NCBI GenBank assembly: GCA_030544215.1
Contig: JARZZO010000004.1
Span: 12,016,501-12,080,500 of the forward strand
Length of the DNA: 64,000 nucleotides
DNA from: Zantedeschia hybrid cultivar
Lineage: Eukaryota > Streptophyta > Magnoliopsida > Alismatales > Araceae
Direction of reading: 5' to 3'
The notes under the pieces were generated by a model that was not told the origin of the DNA, did not search any database, and saw only the letters and a list, made by a program, of their open reading frames with translations. Each line of letters starts with the position of its first letter. The stretch's first letter is position 1. Positions 47,961 to 60,400 of this stretch are shown piece by piece. Both the position numbers and the translations under genes were made by a program.

Positions 47961-48372
47961 AGGTCTTGAGGATGGAGAAGGACCGAAGGAATAGGATGGG
48001 CTCAGCCAGCCTAACCTAATCATTGCTTGCAGATTCCTTTTAAGGATCCAAAGCCCACCGTTGGATCAACTTCATCTAATGGCCTAGGTAAATTAATGAG
48101 AAGCCCACATTATCCTCTAGACCAATTGATATTTACTCAAACATGATAAAAAAAACTCAGGTAATATATAATTTTTACATGCCCTTAATTGGAATTCGGT
48201 TTCCTCGGTTTGGTTCAGTTTATGGGGCCTCCAAACCGAATCAAACCGTTTTTTCTGGATCGGTTCGGTTTTAACCCAAACCAAAATTTTTGAAAATTTG
48301 AACCGAACCGAACCAGTCGGTTCGGTTTGGTTTTTCGGGTTGGCCCAAACAGTGAACACCCCTAGTCCTGAG

Positions 48373-50940
48373 TACTCCGAACTCAAAAATCTGGCAGATT
48401 TCCTTCTCATGCAATGATGTCCTAATTCCGATTAGTAAACGACCTATTTTAAAGATATGGTCTTCATAAAATATCTAGAATATTGAGTCATCGTTCTAAT
48501 GAGAGTTGTCTTACTTAATTTGAAATTTTATACACGAAGTTATACTTAAAATATTAGGATTATGTCAAATAAATATGTGTCCCTAATCCTAATTCAAGTA
48601 GGATTTTAATTATGATTTTTTGCTAATTAATTATAATATTAATTATATTCAAATTTATTATTTTTTACTGTTAATTAAAATCAAATATGTCATATATAAT
48701 TTTTCAGGTCATAGTTAATTTTAATTATAACATGTTTTATTTTCTAATTCTAATCCTAGTCCAATTAGGACTTGTTTTTTTTTAGCATCCCTTTCTAAAA
48801 CTGATCATCGATATTTATAACATCTGAAACATCTGAATTAGTAAAAATAATATTCTACAAAGGTATATATCTTCTCATGCTCTTTTCAATAATATCAACT
48901 ATACTTTAATCAGAATTTTCTATAGAAAATTATCATTATTTTACTATGTTGCTATCTAATGCATCGAATTCAGAATTTTAAATAAATTAGTGGGCTATTC
49001 TTAGTAATATAATTTGGCTAATGAGTTTTCATAATTGAGTTAATTGGATTAAATCAAGCTACTTAAACTCAGTAATGGACTCTTATAATTAGCTAATTGT
49101 CTAATTTAAATTAAGTAAATTCATTAATAGATTGTAAAAGTGCGAGACATAACAGTTATGGAACGACAGGAAAGTATGCCATCAAGTTTGATTTTTTTGA
49201 ATATGTCAATTTTAAAAATCTGCACGAATTTTAAACGATTATATTTTAATTATTTGTAATTCAAATGATTTGAAATTTTAATTGTATGTCTGTTTATCTG
49301 AAATCTATTGGAATGCAAAATTTTAAAATTTTTGAAAATTTATTTTCTATTTTTATTTATTTCCTAAATTAAATTTGACTCAAGTTTTAAACTTGCTATT
49401 TGAACTTTGAAACCATTCATTTAATCTCCGAATTTAGTAAAATTTTGTAAGTATTTTATTTACAGCCTAAATATCATGTTTGACTAGTTTGGGGAATTTT
49501 TTAATCTGTTTACTAATATTCACCCTATTTATTGAATTTTCAACCCTGGAAAATAGATTTTAACATGTGAAAAATATATTTTATATTAAAAAATTTCAAA
49601 AATTTTCAGAAATATTTTTTATATGTATATAATCTATTGAAGTCAATTTTACAGTAAATTGAATAGTACAACATTATGTTGCTTTTAAAATGTCTCGTTT
49701 TAATGAAAAATATATTATTTTTACATATGCATATCATTGGCTATATGATTAATATTAATTTCAGTTTATGATAAATTATAATCTCTGTAGGACATGTGCC
49801 ATCTAATTTAATATGTGTAATATGGACAATGTCACCTTAAGGGGATTATGTGACATGATTCCAATGTAAGCATCCTTATTTGATAGGATATTATTTGACC
49901 CAAAGGCAATAGATAAAATCTATGAAACTTACTTCAGTATGGTGTAGTAGTGGGATATGTATGATCCGCGGTTCCGTGATAGCTAAGACTTGGTACTATT
50001 ATCTAAGTACTTAGTATATGTATGTGTGGCCCTCTAGGTTGTGATTATGATGCTTGTCCGATTAAGATATGAAATTGTGATAATTTGATACATATGTGAA
50101 TTATTTGATTTTTTTTTAAGATATTATAAATCTATTTTATGATGTGAAATTTTCAAAAATCTAAAATTTGAAATATGTAACTTGATTACATACTGCTTGT
50201 TATATTTTGAGCCATATGATATGTGATATGTACTTTCTTATGTGTTAGAAGAATTATGTGATATGTTTATGGCTAGTAGTTTGTTTTCAAGTAAAGTAAG
50301 AAAGTTTGATATATGTAATAAGTATTATGAATTAGTATGTTTGTTTCAGATTATTAGAAAATGTATCCGATTTAATATAAGATATATGTGAAATCCTATT
50401 ATGTATCATTCTCTTATTTGATCTATATGTAGCATTATGAATTGTTCATGATATGATTTAATTACTATATGAATTTCAATTATTATATGTTTAGCCTATG
50501 GAGGGGATGATGCCTATTGAATTTTGTACTCAGTAAGTTTGTTGAATAATTTTTCAAGCGAGGTAGCCATAACGTTGGACACTGATTCTGATTATGAAAA
50601 ATAGGTATGCTTGAAGCCTATTAGATTTGAGGCTAGTTGTGAATATATGAGCCTTTTCATTTTAGTAGATTGATGTAGTAGGAGTATTTGAGCTTATTAT
50701 GTAATTTGTGAGATCTTAGGGAGTTGAGAGATGTTGATTATGTTGTTAAGAGACAATTGTTTTTTATAAGATTTTTATCGATTGTGTTGACTTATTATTA
50801 TTTTGAATTTGCGATGGATGGCTATTTATTTTGCATTGTGGACTCTTATTCTCTTATTTATGTTATGTATATGCTATATTCCGTACCTGTACCGTCTCCG
50901 AATTCAGCCGAAAGTCGGATATGACTGGACACGGGGTTCG
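48373..50940 (+). mobile_element. Diverged LTR-derived segment 'B'
   Basis: AT-rich and without open frames. From about 49790 to 50740 the word order parallels segments A (minus strand) and C: TATGGACAATGTCACCTTAA, GGCTAGTAG, TCTATATGTAGCATTATGA, TTGTACTCAGTAAGTTTG and AGATTGATGTAGTAGGAGT. It is therefore an older member of the same LTR family in plus orientation. Its start is unclear, and 48373-49780 shows no assignable feature. Confidence 0.45.
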
Positions 50941-51495
50941 ATGCATTATATCCACCATTTCCTCCCTCTACTCTTTATTCCCTTCCTGAGCCACCACCCT
51001 TCCCTTTCCTGCTTGTACACATGTCTTAAGCCTATAAATATATAACAATTAAAATGATTAAAAAAATATGTAGACAGATGTCTCCAATGGTTATCTGTAA
51101 ACACCAAGTATGAATTTTTAGTTTTGAGTAATACTTGCTACACTGCCATATTGCTAAGGTGGAATGAGCAGCGGATGCTCATTGGTCCACGTCCAACCTC
51201 CGGTGGGACATGTTGCCTGGCGCTCAACAGTCGTTTCATGCCGCTTCATCCACTGTGCGCGCCGCCATGATTACCTGCCGAACATGATGCGACGTCAACC
51301 ATCATTACCTGACGAACGTGACATGGCGTCAACTGTCGTTGCAAACAAAAAGACAGGATGGACGTCGAGAATGGTCGAAAATAGCCTTCGTGGAAAATGG
51401 GGCTTGTAGCAGTAGAAAACTGGTCGGACTGCGATGGCCGTCCGATCGGAGATTCTAGTTACTCGATAAAATTTATTTGATGGTGAAAACGCCCA
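50941..51495. other. Unassigned DNA between LTR fragments
   Basis: Moderately GC-rich from 51160. Short frames only, none recognised. Confidence 0.45.
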
Positions 51496-51499
51496 GGGT

Positions 51500-52086
51500 A
51501 GAGCCTGCAAGAGGGGGAACAGAAGCGTCAGAGGGCCCCCCCGGCCTAGTGGGGAGCAAAACCCTCCGATGCCTAAGTTAGGTTCGGGAAGATGAGATCT
51601 TGCTAGAGGTTTGTTGTGCTCAGGAAAGCATACCTTGCTCTGGTGATGGCCTAGAGATTATATGGTCTCCCCCTCAGGGTGTCCTGGGGACAGTTTCCTT
51701 CGAGAGAGAAATTCGCCCATGATCGGATCCTCCTGATTTAGGGAGATCGTGGGATATTGGGCAAGCTAGAACTTGTCCACAACTGTGGAGGTGGATCCAA
51801 CGGCCCTGCTATAAGTGGGCGGTTAGGTCCGTAGGACCTGCCTGACGGTGTGGATACGTGATGAGGTGCCCCTAGGAGGGCCTTGCCGAGATCTTGAGGG
51901 TAAGTGATGAGGCCCTACTGGATGATCTAGAATCCTGCGGCCAATGGGCCCATGATTCGGCCTTTATTATGCGGGCCGAAGCTTTGAGTGCCCTGTGGTC
52001 CTTTGCATCACCCCTGGAAGGCTGTGGGCCTCTGGACCTGCGTACTTGATGGGCTAAATTGGGCTAAGCCCAATTTCCCCTTGTCA
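51500..52086 (+). mobile_element. LTR fragment of a second Gypsy-like family, copy 1
   Basis: GC-rich relative to its flanks. The last part (51923-52086) is repeated at 52484-52647, both ending CCAATTTCCC...TCA. Words near 51565-51660 (GATGCCTAAGTTAG, CATACCTTG) recur at 53899-53970. The pattern fits an LTR with the end at 52086. The assignment to Gypsy (Tat-like) is by resemblance only. Confidence 0.45.
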
Positions 52087-52483
52087 CTGGCCCCCTTACT
52101 ATTCAAATTTTGAATGTGGGAGTGAAGATGCGCGGGTGGTCTAGCAATAAATGGCTTTTGCCGCGTGGTAGGTTCCATCGCCTGGAAGGGCGTCCGACTA
52201 GCGACATTTCGTCATCCCCGGGCACTCCCTCAGACGTTGGTTGGCTTTCGAGACAATGACCCTTTATGGGGAATGATGAGATCTCTTCCCTGGTGCAGGC
52301 CCCGTACGTATGGGTGGTAAGTTTGTCCACGTGGCGCTCTCATGCGAGCGGTCGGGTGCCTAGAGATATTAGCCGTAGGGCGCACCCTTTCGCTTTCGCG
52401 TTGGATGACAGGGGCGCCATTATGGCGAGGCGCCTTGGCGGGGAAGGCGCGAATAGAGTTGTTGTTTCCCGTACAAAGGCAGG
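52087..52483 (+). other. GC-rich spacer between the two LTR-end copies
   Basis: It holds no open frame of interest. It may be LTR U3 sequence or a short interior between two partial LTRs. Confidence 0.4.
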
Positions 52484-52647
52484 TGATCTAGAATCCCAGG
52501 GCCAATGGGCCCATGATTCGGCCTTTATTACGCAGGCCGAAGCTCTGAGCGCTCCGTGGCCCTTTGCATCACCCCCGGAGGGCTGTGGGCCTCTATACCT
52601 ACGTACTTGATGGGCTAAATTGGGCTGAGTCCAATTTCCCTTCGTCA
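52484..52647 (+). repeat. Second copy of the LTR end
   Basis: Aligned with 51923-52086 over 164 bp: TGATCTAGAATCC, CCAATGGGCCCATGATTCGG, CTTGATGGGCTAAATTGGGC. It ends TTCGTCA at 52647, where segment C begins, so it marks the edge of an insertion into C. Confidence 0.75.
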
Positions 52648-53695
52648 GGACTCATTCCATTAGCGTATGTAGATGAATTTTACCCATAGGTAACGAGATA
52701 AAATCTCAGTGATTGTGTGTTTATTTACAGTCATCTGAGGTGGGATAATAGACTCTTCGACTCTTTATTTGGTAGTTTGATGCATGTCTATTTGATATAT
52801 TTGGATTTGATTTGTTTGACATATAATTATGAAACATAACTTGCTGTTTAGATCTATTTGATTTAGTTTATAGTTTGCTCAATTGTTTCCTTTGATATCT
52901 AATTTCTGATCTTAGCCAATTTGATTAAAATCTATGTTCATTCTGATTAGCTATGCTGATATATGAATTTTAATTTCATAAGCTATCATGCCATGATAAA
53001 CTTGTTAAATGTTTAGCTCGATATGATCAGTTTGGTATGTGCTATATTTTGATCATGGCTAGTAAACTTGTTCAGTTGAATAAGAATCTCATCATGTCTT
53101 ATATGCTATATGTTAGTTTGATTTGTTCTTACTATTAAAAGAACACGTGATTTGGTAAATATATATTTGAACATATTTTGTATCATGATCTTATTTGAAT
53201 TATGTGTAGAACTGTGAATCATTTGTATATTGGATAAAAGCACTTTTCAATTGTTATATTGTTAGCATTTGGTAGGTTAGATTTACCTACTGAGTAGTCG
53301 TATTCATAAATCCTACTAATATTTTTAGAGATTGAGGATGAAGAGTTAGTTGTGGAGGAGGGAATTGCTTAAGGGATTTAGTCCAAACTCATTTGAAGGT
53401 TATCTAAGATTAGTTTTAGTGTTCTTTAGATTTGATGTAGTAGGGATCTGAGAAATAATCTTTACTTTTATATTTCTTTGTGAGTTAAGAGATTTTATTT
53501 CTATTACAGATTTGATGTAATTTGAGGATCTTAGTTATAGTAATATAATGAAATATTTAGATTTAATGATGGTAAATGGCATATTGATTTGTCTCTCATC
53601 ATTCATCGTTGCTTTGTATATTATTTGATTTCGTAGCTACATAACTTGAATCTAATGTGAGTCTGAATGACTGAACTGGATCAGGGGAGTAACAC
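52648..53695 (+). mobile_element. LTR-derived segment 'C', inverse of segment A
   Basis: Starting GGACTCATTCCATTAGC, it matches the minus strand of 41205-40728 and then 31260-30604, except that it lacks the Copia element. It ends ...CAGGGGAGTAACA near 53695, comparable to the end of A. It gives the uninterrupted reference for A. Confidence 0.65.
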
Positions 53696-53869
53696 ATATG
53701 CCAAGCTAAGATCTCCTCAACTTAACAGATTTTTAAAAATAAACAAAACAAACTTGTTGTACACTCACTATCGTCCGTCTAAAAGATCGGATGGCAGCAC
53801 TAACGTGGTGCGGCAAGTCATACTCCTTTCTCAAATTTCTTGCTTAATTAGGTAATTCTTCCTCTTAAT

Positions 53870-54358
53870 GTTTTTGGTTATTATAAGAGGATCTTCTGAT
53901 GCCTAAATCAGATGGTGGATTTGGGACTGAAAGTACACTAGTAGTTTAGGGCCATAGGGATTGCATACCTTCGTTTGAGAGGTTTTTCCTCATAATTATA
54001 TAAGGAGCGAGGGGCTCACACAACGGAAAGTCTGTGCTCCGTACATTTTGGAGTCACGATTTCATGGGGATCGTGGATCTTCTGGGAGGAAAGTGGAATC
54101 CTTCCACCACTGGCATGTACCAAAGATGGCGGGCCACTTCCCTAGAAGTTCGTTGCTTGACTTTAACTAGGCTTCCGGCCAACGGGGTTCAAACCTCGAA
54201 TGGGCTCTTGGGATCTGGGTAGTCGGTCTCCCGAGACCTCCCAAGGACTTGTACCTTAGTCGGAGCTTGGAGTTATCCATGTGGAGGGCACTCTAGCAGG
54301 CCTTCTTGGATGGGCCGCTTCAAGTGGGCCTTGTTGGGTTGGCCCACTTTCCCTTATC
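53870..54358 (+). mobile_element. LTR fragment of the second Gypsy-like family, copy 2
   Basis: It shares GATGCCTAAxT, CATACCTT and the closing GGTTGGCCCACTTTCCC...TCA layout with 51500-52086. ATTATATAAGG near 53996 could be a TATA element. Confidence 0.4.
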
Positions 54359-54483
54359 AAATAATACACATAATTAACGTACATTAGGACTAAGTATATA
54401 GAATAAGAAGTAAAAATTTTAAAGTTGTATATATCCCAATGATGCAACTTGGCAAGCATTGTACAAAAAATATCATATAATAT

Positions 54484-54590
54484 AGAGTTTTTTTACATAT
54501 ATATTCCTAAAAATATAATATTTACATTTATACCTTTAAGTCTAATATATTGTCATCAACACCCCTGAAATCTTCAAAATGTTGCACTTA
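54484..54590. repeat. Truncated foldback element cut by the CACTA insertion
   Basis: TTTACATATATATTCCT, ATATTGTCATCAACACCCCT and GAAATCTTCAAAATGTTGCA match the family at 21635-22497. It stops abruptly at TTA (54588-54590), the target site of the CACTA element. The rest of the copy was not found further right in the window. Confidence 0.65.
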
Positions 54591-55175
54591 CACTACAAGA
54601 AAAACAGGATTTGTCAGCGGCTAAAAGCCGCTGACAAATCTTAAAAAGCCGCTGACAAATGCTTATGTCGACGGCTTCACAGCCGCTGACAAAGCCGTGG
54701 ACAAAAGTCCCGTTGACATATATTTGTCAACGGCTACATAGAGCCGCTGACATATACTATATATGTCTACGCACGGAAGCCGCTGACATATAACGCATAT
54801 GTCAGCGGCTTCTTAAAGCCGCTGACATATACATTATATGTCTACACACAGTAGCCGCTGACATATAATACATATGTCAGCGGCTTTAACTAGCCGCTGA
54901 CATATGCAACCTATGTCCACGGACATTAGCCGCTGACAAATAGGGTATATGTCCACGGCTAGTGGTAGCCGTCGACAAATACTATTTGTCGACGGCTCTA
55001 TAGCCGTCGACAAATAGTTTTGTCAGCGGCCTAAGCCGCTGACAAATAGTTTTGTCAGCGGCTAAAGCCGCTGACAAATAATATTTGTCGACGGCTTTAA
55101 AGCCGCTGACAAAAAGTTTTCCCTGAGAGAGGCCGCTGACAATACTATTTGTCGACGGCTATAAAGCCGCTGACA
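54591..55175. repeat. Subterminal hairpin array of the CACTA element
   Basis: About three dozen units of GCCGCTGACA(A/T)AT or its variants (GCCGTCGAC, GTCAGCGGC, GTCGACGGC) alternate in direct and inverse orientation, so most neighbouring pairs can fold back on each other. Repeated short motifs at CACTA ends are the binding sites of TNPA-type proteins; binding here is inferred. The count is by eye. Confidence 0.85.
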
Positions 55176-55472
55176 AATAGTTACTAAGAAAAATAAAATA
55201 AAATATTAAATTAATAAATTATATATTTTTCCTGTATATACAGATTACAGATTTGTGCTTACAAAGATATACAAAAACATATCAACATGTACAAATAAAC
55301 ACATTCACACTTTCAAATAAACACAGTCATAAAATCACAAAAAAAATACATCCACATACATAAATAAACATTCACATAACATTAAAAAACACATCCATGA
55401 AAAATTCACATTACACATCCCCGAAAAATTCAGATTACACATCAACAACTAAATGTATCAATTATCATCGGC
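55176..55472 (-). other. 3' flank of the TNPA-like gene
   Basis: AT-rich with ACACATCCACATAC-like words. It lies after the stop at 55473 and is presumed 3' untranslated DNA. Confidence 0.4.
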
Positions 55473-57340
55473 TCACTGTTCGTCATCACCATCAAAATCA
55501 TCTCCCTCATCATTTGATTCGTTTTGGGCGTCGTCCTCATTCACAGTAGGATTGTGCATTTTTTGAAATTGACTCATAAATGCGCTCATGTCTGCCATTT
55601 GTTTGCGCATCCACTCCATCTCCTTCCCTTGGGCTTTGATTTTTTCTTTCATGTTTTGCATCTCCACAATCTGCTCCTCAAATTTCTGTTGATAGGAAGA
55701 GCTCGATCCTTCTCCCGGTCCATACCATGTACGTAACGTCTCTCGACTTCCTGCACAACGAACACGGCCATATCGATCTTTTCCCATAACCGAAATGAAT
55801 GCATCCTCAGCAGAAATGGGAGTACTCCCAACATCACTCTCCAAAGAAGAAGTGGTTAATTGAGTCATCTTCTCCTAAAAAAAAATAAAAAAAATTTGTT
55901 ATTAGTGATACATATTAAATTTAATAAGAATGATTAAAAATAATAATTCAAATGATAGAATAACTTACATATCGACTCCTACTCTCCTCATCTACCCATT
56001 GCTCACTGCCGTCTGGAAGATCCTTACATCTACCCATCTTGAACATCTCAAGGCGCTCGGGATCACGTTGATGAAGATGATGCTGTTCAAATTATATTAA
56101 AAAGAATAAGTAATAAAAAGTTAACAATATAGAAACACTACTAATAAACACATAAATCTTACGAAGTCATCCTTCAATTGATAATGACTCGTTCGGCCCC
56201 GCCTATATGGCATAGACTGATGGGAGCGATTTTCTCTATTACGATCAGCAATTTTCTGTAGAAAAAAAATTATTAGTTGTCAAATTTGTATCGAACAAAT
56301 CAACATAAATTATCAAACTACATTATTATTTTACCTGTTCATCTGACGTGTTCCATTTCTCGCACATCGTCCGCCAATCAGGCGGATCAACACCCGCCGG
56401 CACGGAAACAATTGCATCCGCCAAAGTCTTTCCCGTATAATGCTATGAAATGATTTCAGTTTGACTTCATTATACATGAACATAAGAAAAAATAATACAA
56501 AAATAGATTATAAATGAACATAAAAATTTTTCATTTACTCTTTTCTTCAAAACACTGCGCCAACTGCGATGCATTGAGGTCATGTGCATAAGCATCTCCC
56601 TATCTGTCTCGGGAGTTCGGTCCCACTGATACATTAACTGCACATTATCGTTAACTTAATTAGTCATACAAATTTGACAAACATATAATTAACTTTAAAT
56701 ATTGTTACCTCGAGATCTCTAAACATTGCAGCTTGTTTCGCTGCAGGAAGAGTAACAAAATTTTTCTGCCATATCTTGCAATGAAGTTTTGCCACAACAC
56801 CCATGCGGGATACAAAACTGCTTCCCTTCTCACCAACGCCGTAACCGCTGATCACCCGCACGTTCCATCGTTGACCCTGCTCCAATCTCCCATCGGTGAC
56901 ACCTCTGGTGGGACCCCGACGGCCATGTCCCCGACCCCAAGGCTACGTAGAAGATGGACCTGTTTAAACATACATGATAAAGATATTTATGTGAAATTAT
57001 AAACATAAGAGTATCAATTTAATGAACGACTAAAATTAAAATTCATACCTATTGCAGATGAAGATGTGGATACAGATGTAGATGTCTGAGCCGCAGCGGC
57101 CTGAGAGGCAACAGGCTGAGAGGCAAGAGCCTGATATGTAGAAAGAGCCTGAGAGGTGGGAAGTTCGGGAATAAGTTGCTGAGAGGCAATGGCCTGAGAG
57201 GTTGAACGCTCAGGGATAGACTGCTGAGAGGCAATGGCCTGAGAGGTCGAATGCTCAGGGATAGACTACTGAGAGGCATTCCGCTTCTTGCGGAGTGTGA
57301 AACCACTACCTGAGCCACGAGCGCCGCTACCTGAAGCCAT
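55473..57340 (-). pseudogene. TNPA-like (Transposase_24 / Ptta-En-Spm) gene, seven exons, two TAG stops
   Basis: The exons on the minus strand are 57340-57049, 56959-56709, 56637-56539, 56442-56335, 56255-56163, 56082-55969 and 55874-55473, with GT-AG introns. Joined they give 453 codons in one frame. Exon 1 encodes about three repeats of a 15-residue unit (SIPExSTSQAIASQQ). Exons 2-5 carry the plant En/Spm transposase region (WNVRVISGYGVGEKGSSFVS, LHRSW-like, GVDPPDWRTMCEKW, NRENRSHQSM). The last exon has a heptad-like coiled coil (KFEEQIVEMQNMKEKIKAQG) and an acidic tail. Two in-frame TAG codons occur, at 57268-57266 and 56945-56943, so the gene is inactive unless read through. Confidence 0.82.
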
Positions 57341-57420
57341 CTGTTCAAATCCTAATGTATTAGATTAGAGTTAGAAGTAAAAATAGATAAAAAATAAACG
57401 TCGTTGAAAGTTACCTTCAC

Positions 57421-60400
57421 CTAAACCTCCAAGTATTCGCCTACTCTTATGCTAATTCCTTCACTAATATCCACATCAATGGTTTCTCCCCTAATAGGAA
57501 TATCAATTAAGTTTTCTTGATAAACTTCTTCAACATATAATTCATCATCTTCAGTTGTTTCACCTTGCATGTTATAATAATCTCGCGGTTGTGCTCTAAC
57601 AGGAATGATCCACCCTGCTGTTGTATTATCATTTACATAGAACACTTGTTCTACTTGATTTGCAAGAGCAAATGGCTCATTTGTGTTGAGTTTAAAACGT
57701 GTATTCAGACTGACAATTTCATACTTATCAATCTTAAATCCCCTGTCTTTTTTATAAACATCCCACCAATCACATTTAAACAGTACAATATGACTTTCAT
57801 GATCAAAAGATATTTCGAGGACATCAATCAGACGTCCATAATATCCATCACATCCAGATTCAAGTTCCGCATTCACAATAACTCCAGACAATTGAGTCAA
57901 TTTAGTATCATTAGTGTCTTTGATACGAAATCTAAAACCATTTACTATGTAACCTGAATGTGAATATGCAAGTCTTGATGGTCTCTGTGACAAAACTTCA
58001 ATCTCATGAGTACAACGAGGATCATTTGCTTCTTTCAGTTCTTCAACATAACTTTGAAACCATTTCAGAAAGTCTTTCTCCACTACATTTGAAGTTTGCA
58101 CTTGTTGTTTGTGTTCAGAAAAAAATTGATCTATTTGTTCAATCTGTTTCAAAATGTATGTATGGGCCAAATCTCTTTCTTCTTCAGATAGTAAACGAGG
58201 TTCTACTTTTCCTTTGAGAAAACGTCCAGGAGATTTGAAAATCGAACAACTTTCATTATTAGTCTCATTAACAGTTCCATCATAATTCCTTTCTCTCCGA
58301 TTAAATCGAGTGTCAATGTCATCCATATACATCGAACAAAATGACATCGTTTCTTCAACAAGATAACCTTCTGCAATTGAACCTTCTGGACGTGCCTTAT
58401 TGAGAACATAATCTTTCAATTTTTTCAAAAATCTTTCTACAGGATACATCCACCGATACTGAACAGGACCAGCAATTCTTGCTTCATATGCCAAATGGAT
58501 TGTCAGATGAATCATTACGTCAAAAAAAGACGGTGGAAAAATCTGTTCCAACTTACATAATGTCACTGCAATATCACTTTCTAATTTGAATAAACGTTCT
58601 GGTACAAGAACTTTGGAACATATTTCTTTGAAGTACATACTCAACTCTGTAATTGGATCAGTCACATCTTCATGTACAATGCCACGAATTGCCAAAGGCA
58701 GCAATACTTGCATGTAGACGTGAGAATCATGACTCTTCAACCCAGTCAGCTTTCGACCCATAATATCTACACTTTTGGATAAATTAGAAGAATATCCATC
58801 TGGGACCTTAATGTTACTTAAGAATTCACACACAAGAGACTGTTGTCTTTTGTTTAGTGTGTACATTGCTGCTGGTATCTTGTTCTTATATTGGGGGTCC
58901 TTTGACACATGAAATTCTGGCCGTATTTTCCAGTCTTCTAGGTCTAACCGTGCTTTTAAGTGGTCTTTACTTTTTTCATCACTTAGAAGGTTCAAAGTGC
59001 CCAACAAATTATCACATACATTTTTCTCGATGTGCATTACGTCTAAATTGTGACGAATCAGAAGATTCGACCAATATGGTAACTCTTTAAATAAAATGCT
59101 CCTTTTTTTCCATCCTTTCAAGTCTGCAATATCTTTCTTGAACTTTTTTCCGAATTTCAGATAAGGAAGACTCTGTTGTTGATTCCACAGTTCTAAACCT
59201 GTCAGAATTCTTGGCCGTCTGCCACATACAACTGTACCATCAAATTTATGTTTGTAATTACTTTTCCTCCATCTGTGATGCAATGGCAAAAAACGTCGGT
59301 GTCCCAAGTAACAAAATTTGAGGCAATTAATTAACCATCTTGAACAGGTTTTATAATTACATGATGGACATGCATTTTCCTTTAGTGCTCCATCCAGACA
59401 AATTGGCATATGCTGGAAAGTCATTTATTGTCCAAAGAACGGCAGCATGCATCTTGAAATTCTGTTTTTTTGCAGCATCATATGTTTCAACACCATTCTC
59501 CCATAAGTCTTTTAAGTCTTCCACTAGTGGTTGTAAGTACACATCGATGTCATTTCCCGGATCTTTAGGACCAGGAATTAGTAATGACATCATCATAAAT
59601 GTTTGTTTCATGCACATCCACGGTGGCAAATTATAAACAACTGTCATTACAGGCCATATACTATAGTTGCTGCTCATATTTCCGAATGGGTTAAACCCAT
59701 CACTCGTTAAACCGAGTCTCAAGTTGCGATCTTCTGCCGCGAAATCTGGATACTGATTATCAAAATGTTTCCATGCCTCAGAATCAGCAGGATGTCGCAT
59801 CTCTCTGTTTTGTTGAGGAATTCGACCATCAATATGCCATGTCAACCACTTGGCTGTCTTGGAGGACATAAACAACCTTTGCAATCTATCTTTCAATGGA
59901 AAATAGCGCAAAAATTTATTAGGTAGTCGTTTGCCAAGTCTCTTGTTCTCATTCTGTATTTGGTTGTTCAAGTCATGCATATTTTCCTTATACCTCGGTG
60001 CATCACACTGTGGGCACCGATCTTTATCTTCATTTTCCTTCCAAAATAATAGGCAATCATTCTGACATGCATCTATCTTCTCGTATCCCAACCCCAAATC
60101 TTTAATAATCTTCTTTGCTTCATACCATGTTTGAGGTACATTGGCTCTTTCTGGTAATATTTCTCTGATGAATTCAAGAAACATATTCATACATGCCCCT
60201 GTCACCTGATTCAGTGTCTTAATATGCAACAACTTTAAAAGAAATGTTAACTTTGAAACCTTCTGGCACCCAGGATACAATGGTATTTCAGCATCCTCCA
60301 ATAACTTATAAAAGTCTCTCGCTTTGGAATTCGGTTCATGCTCTTCTTCTGCAATAACACTTCCAGCTTCTTGCAAGTCATGCAACATCTCAACTGTACT

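Larger units (their letters stand above)
43292..48364 (-). mobile_element. hAT DNA transposon, 5.07 kb, complete ends and TSD
   Basis: The ends TAGGGGTGTTCACGGTTTG and (inverse of right end) TAGGGGTGTTCACTGTTTG are terminal inverted repeats. The 8-bp target duplication GTCCTGAG is perfect at 43284-43291 and 48365-48372. Both subterminal regions (43300-43450 and 48180-48350) are crowded with AACCGAACC/GGTTTGGTTCGG motifs, likely transposase-binding sites. The transposase gene lies between, on the minus strand. An 8-bp duplication and a TAGGG-type end are diagnostic of hAT. Confidence 0.93.

Noticed and set aside
54591..55175. CRISPR-like array
   Set aside because: The repeats are short, alternate in orientation and have no unique spacers of constant length; they are CACTA subterminal repeats.
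57049..57348. 99-codon minus-strand frame rich in Leu/Pro/Ser
   Set aside because: It is an alternative frame of the 45-bp repeats in TNPA-like exon 1; the correct frame encodes SIPExSTSQAIASQQ repeats.
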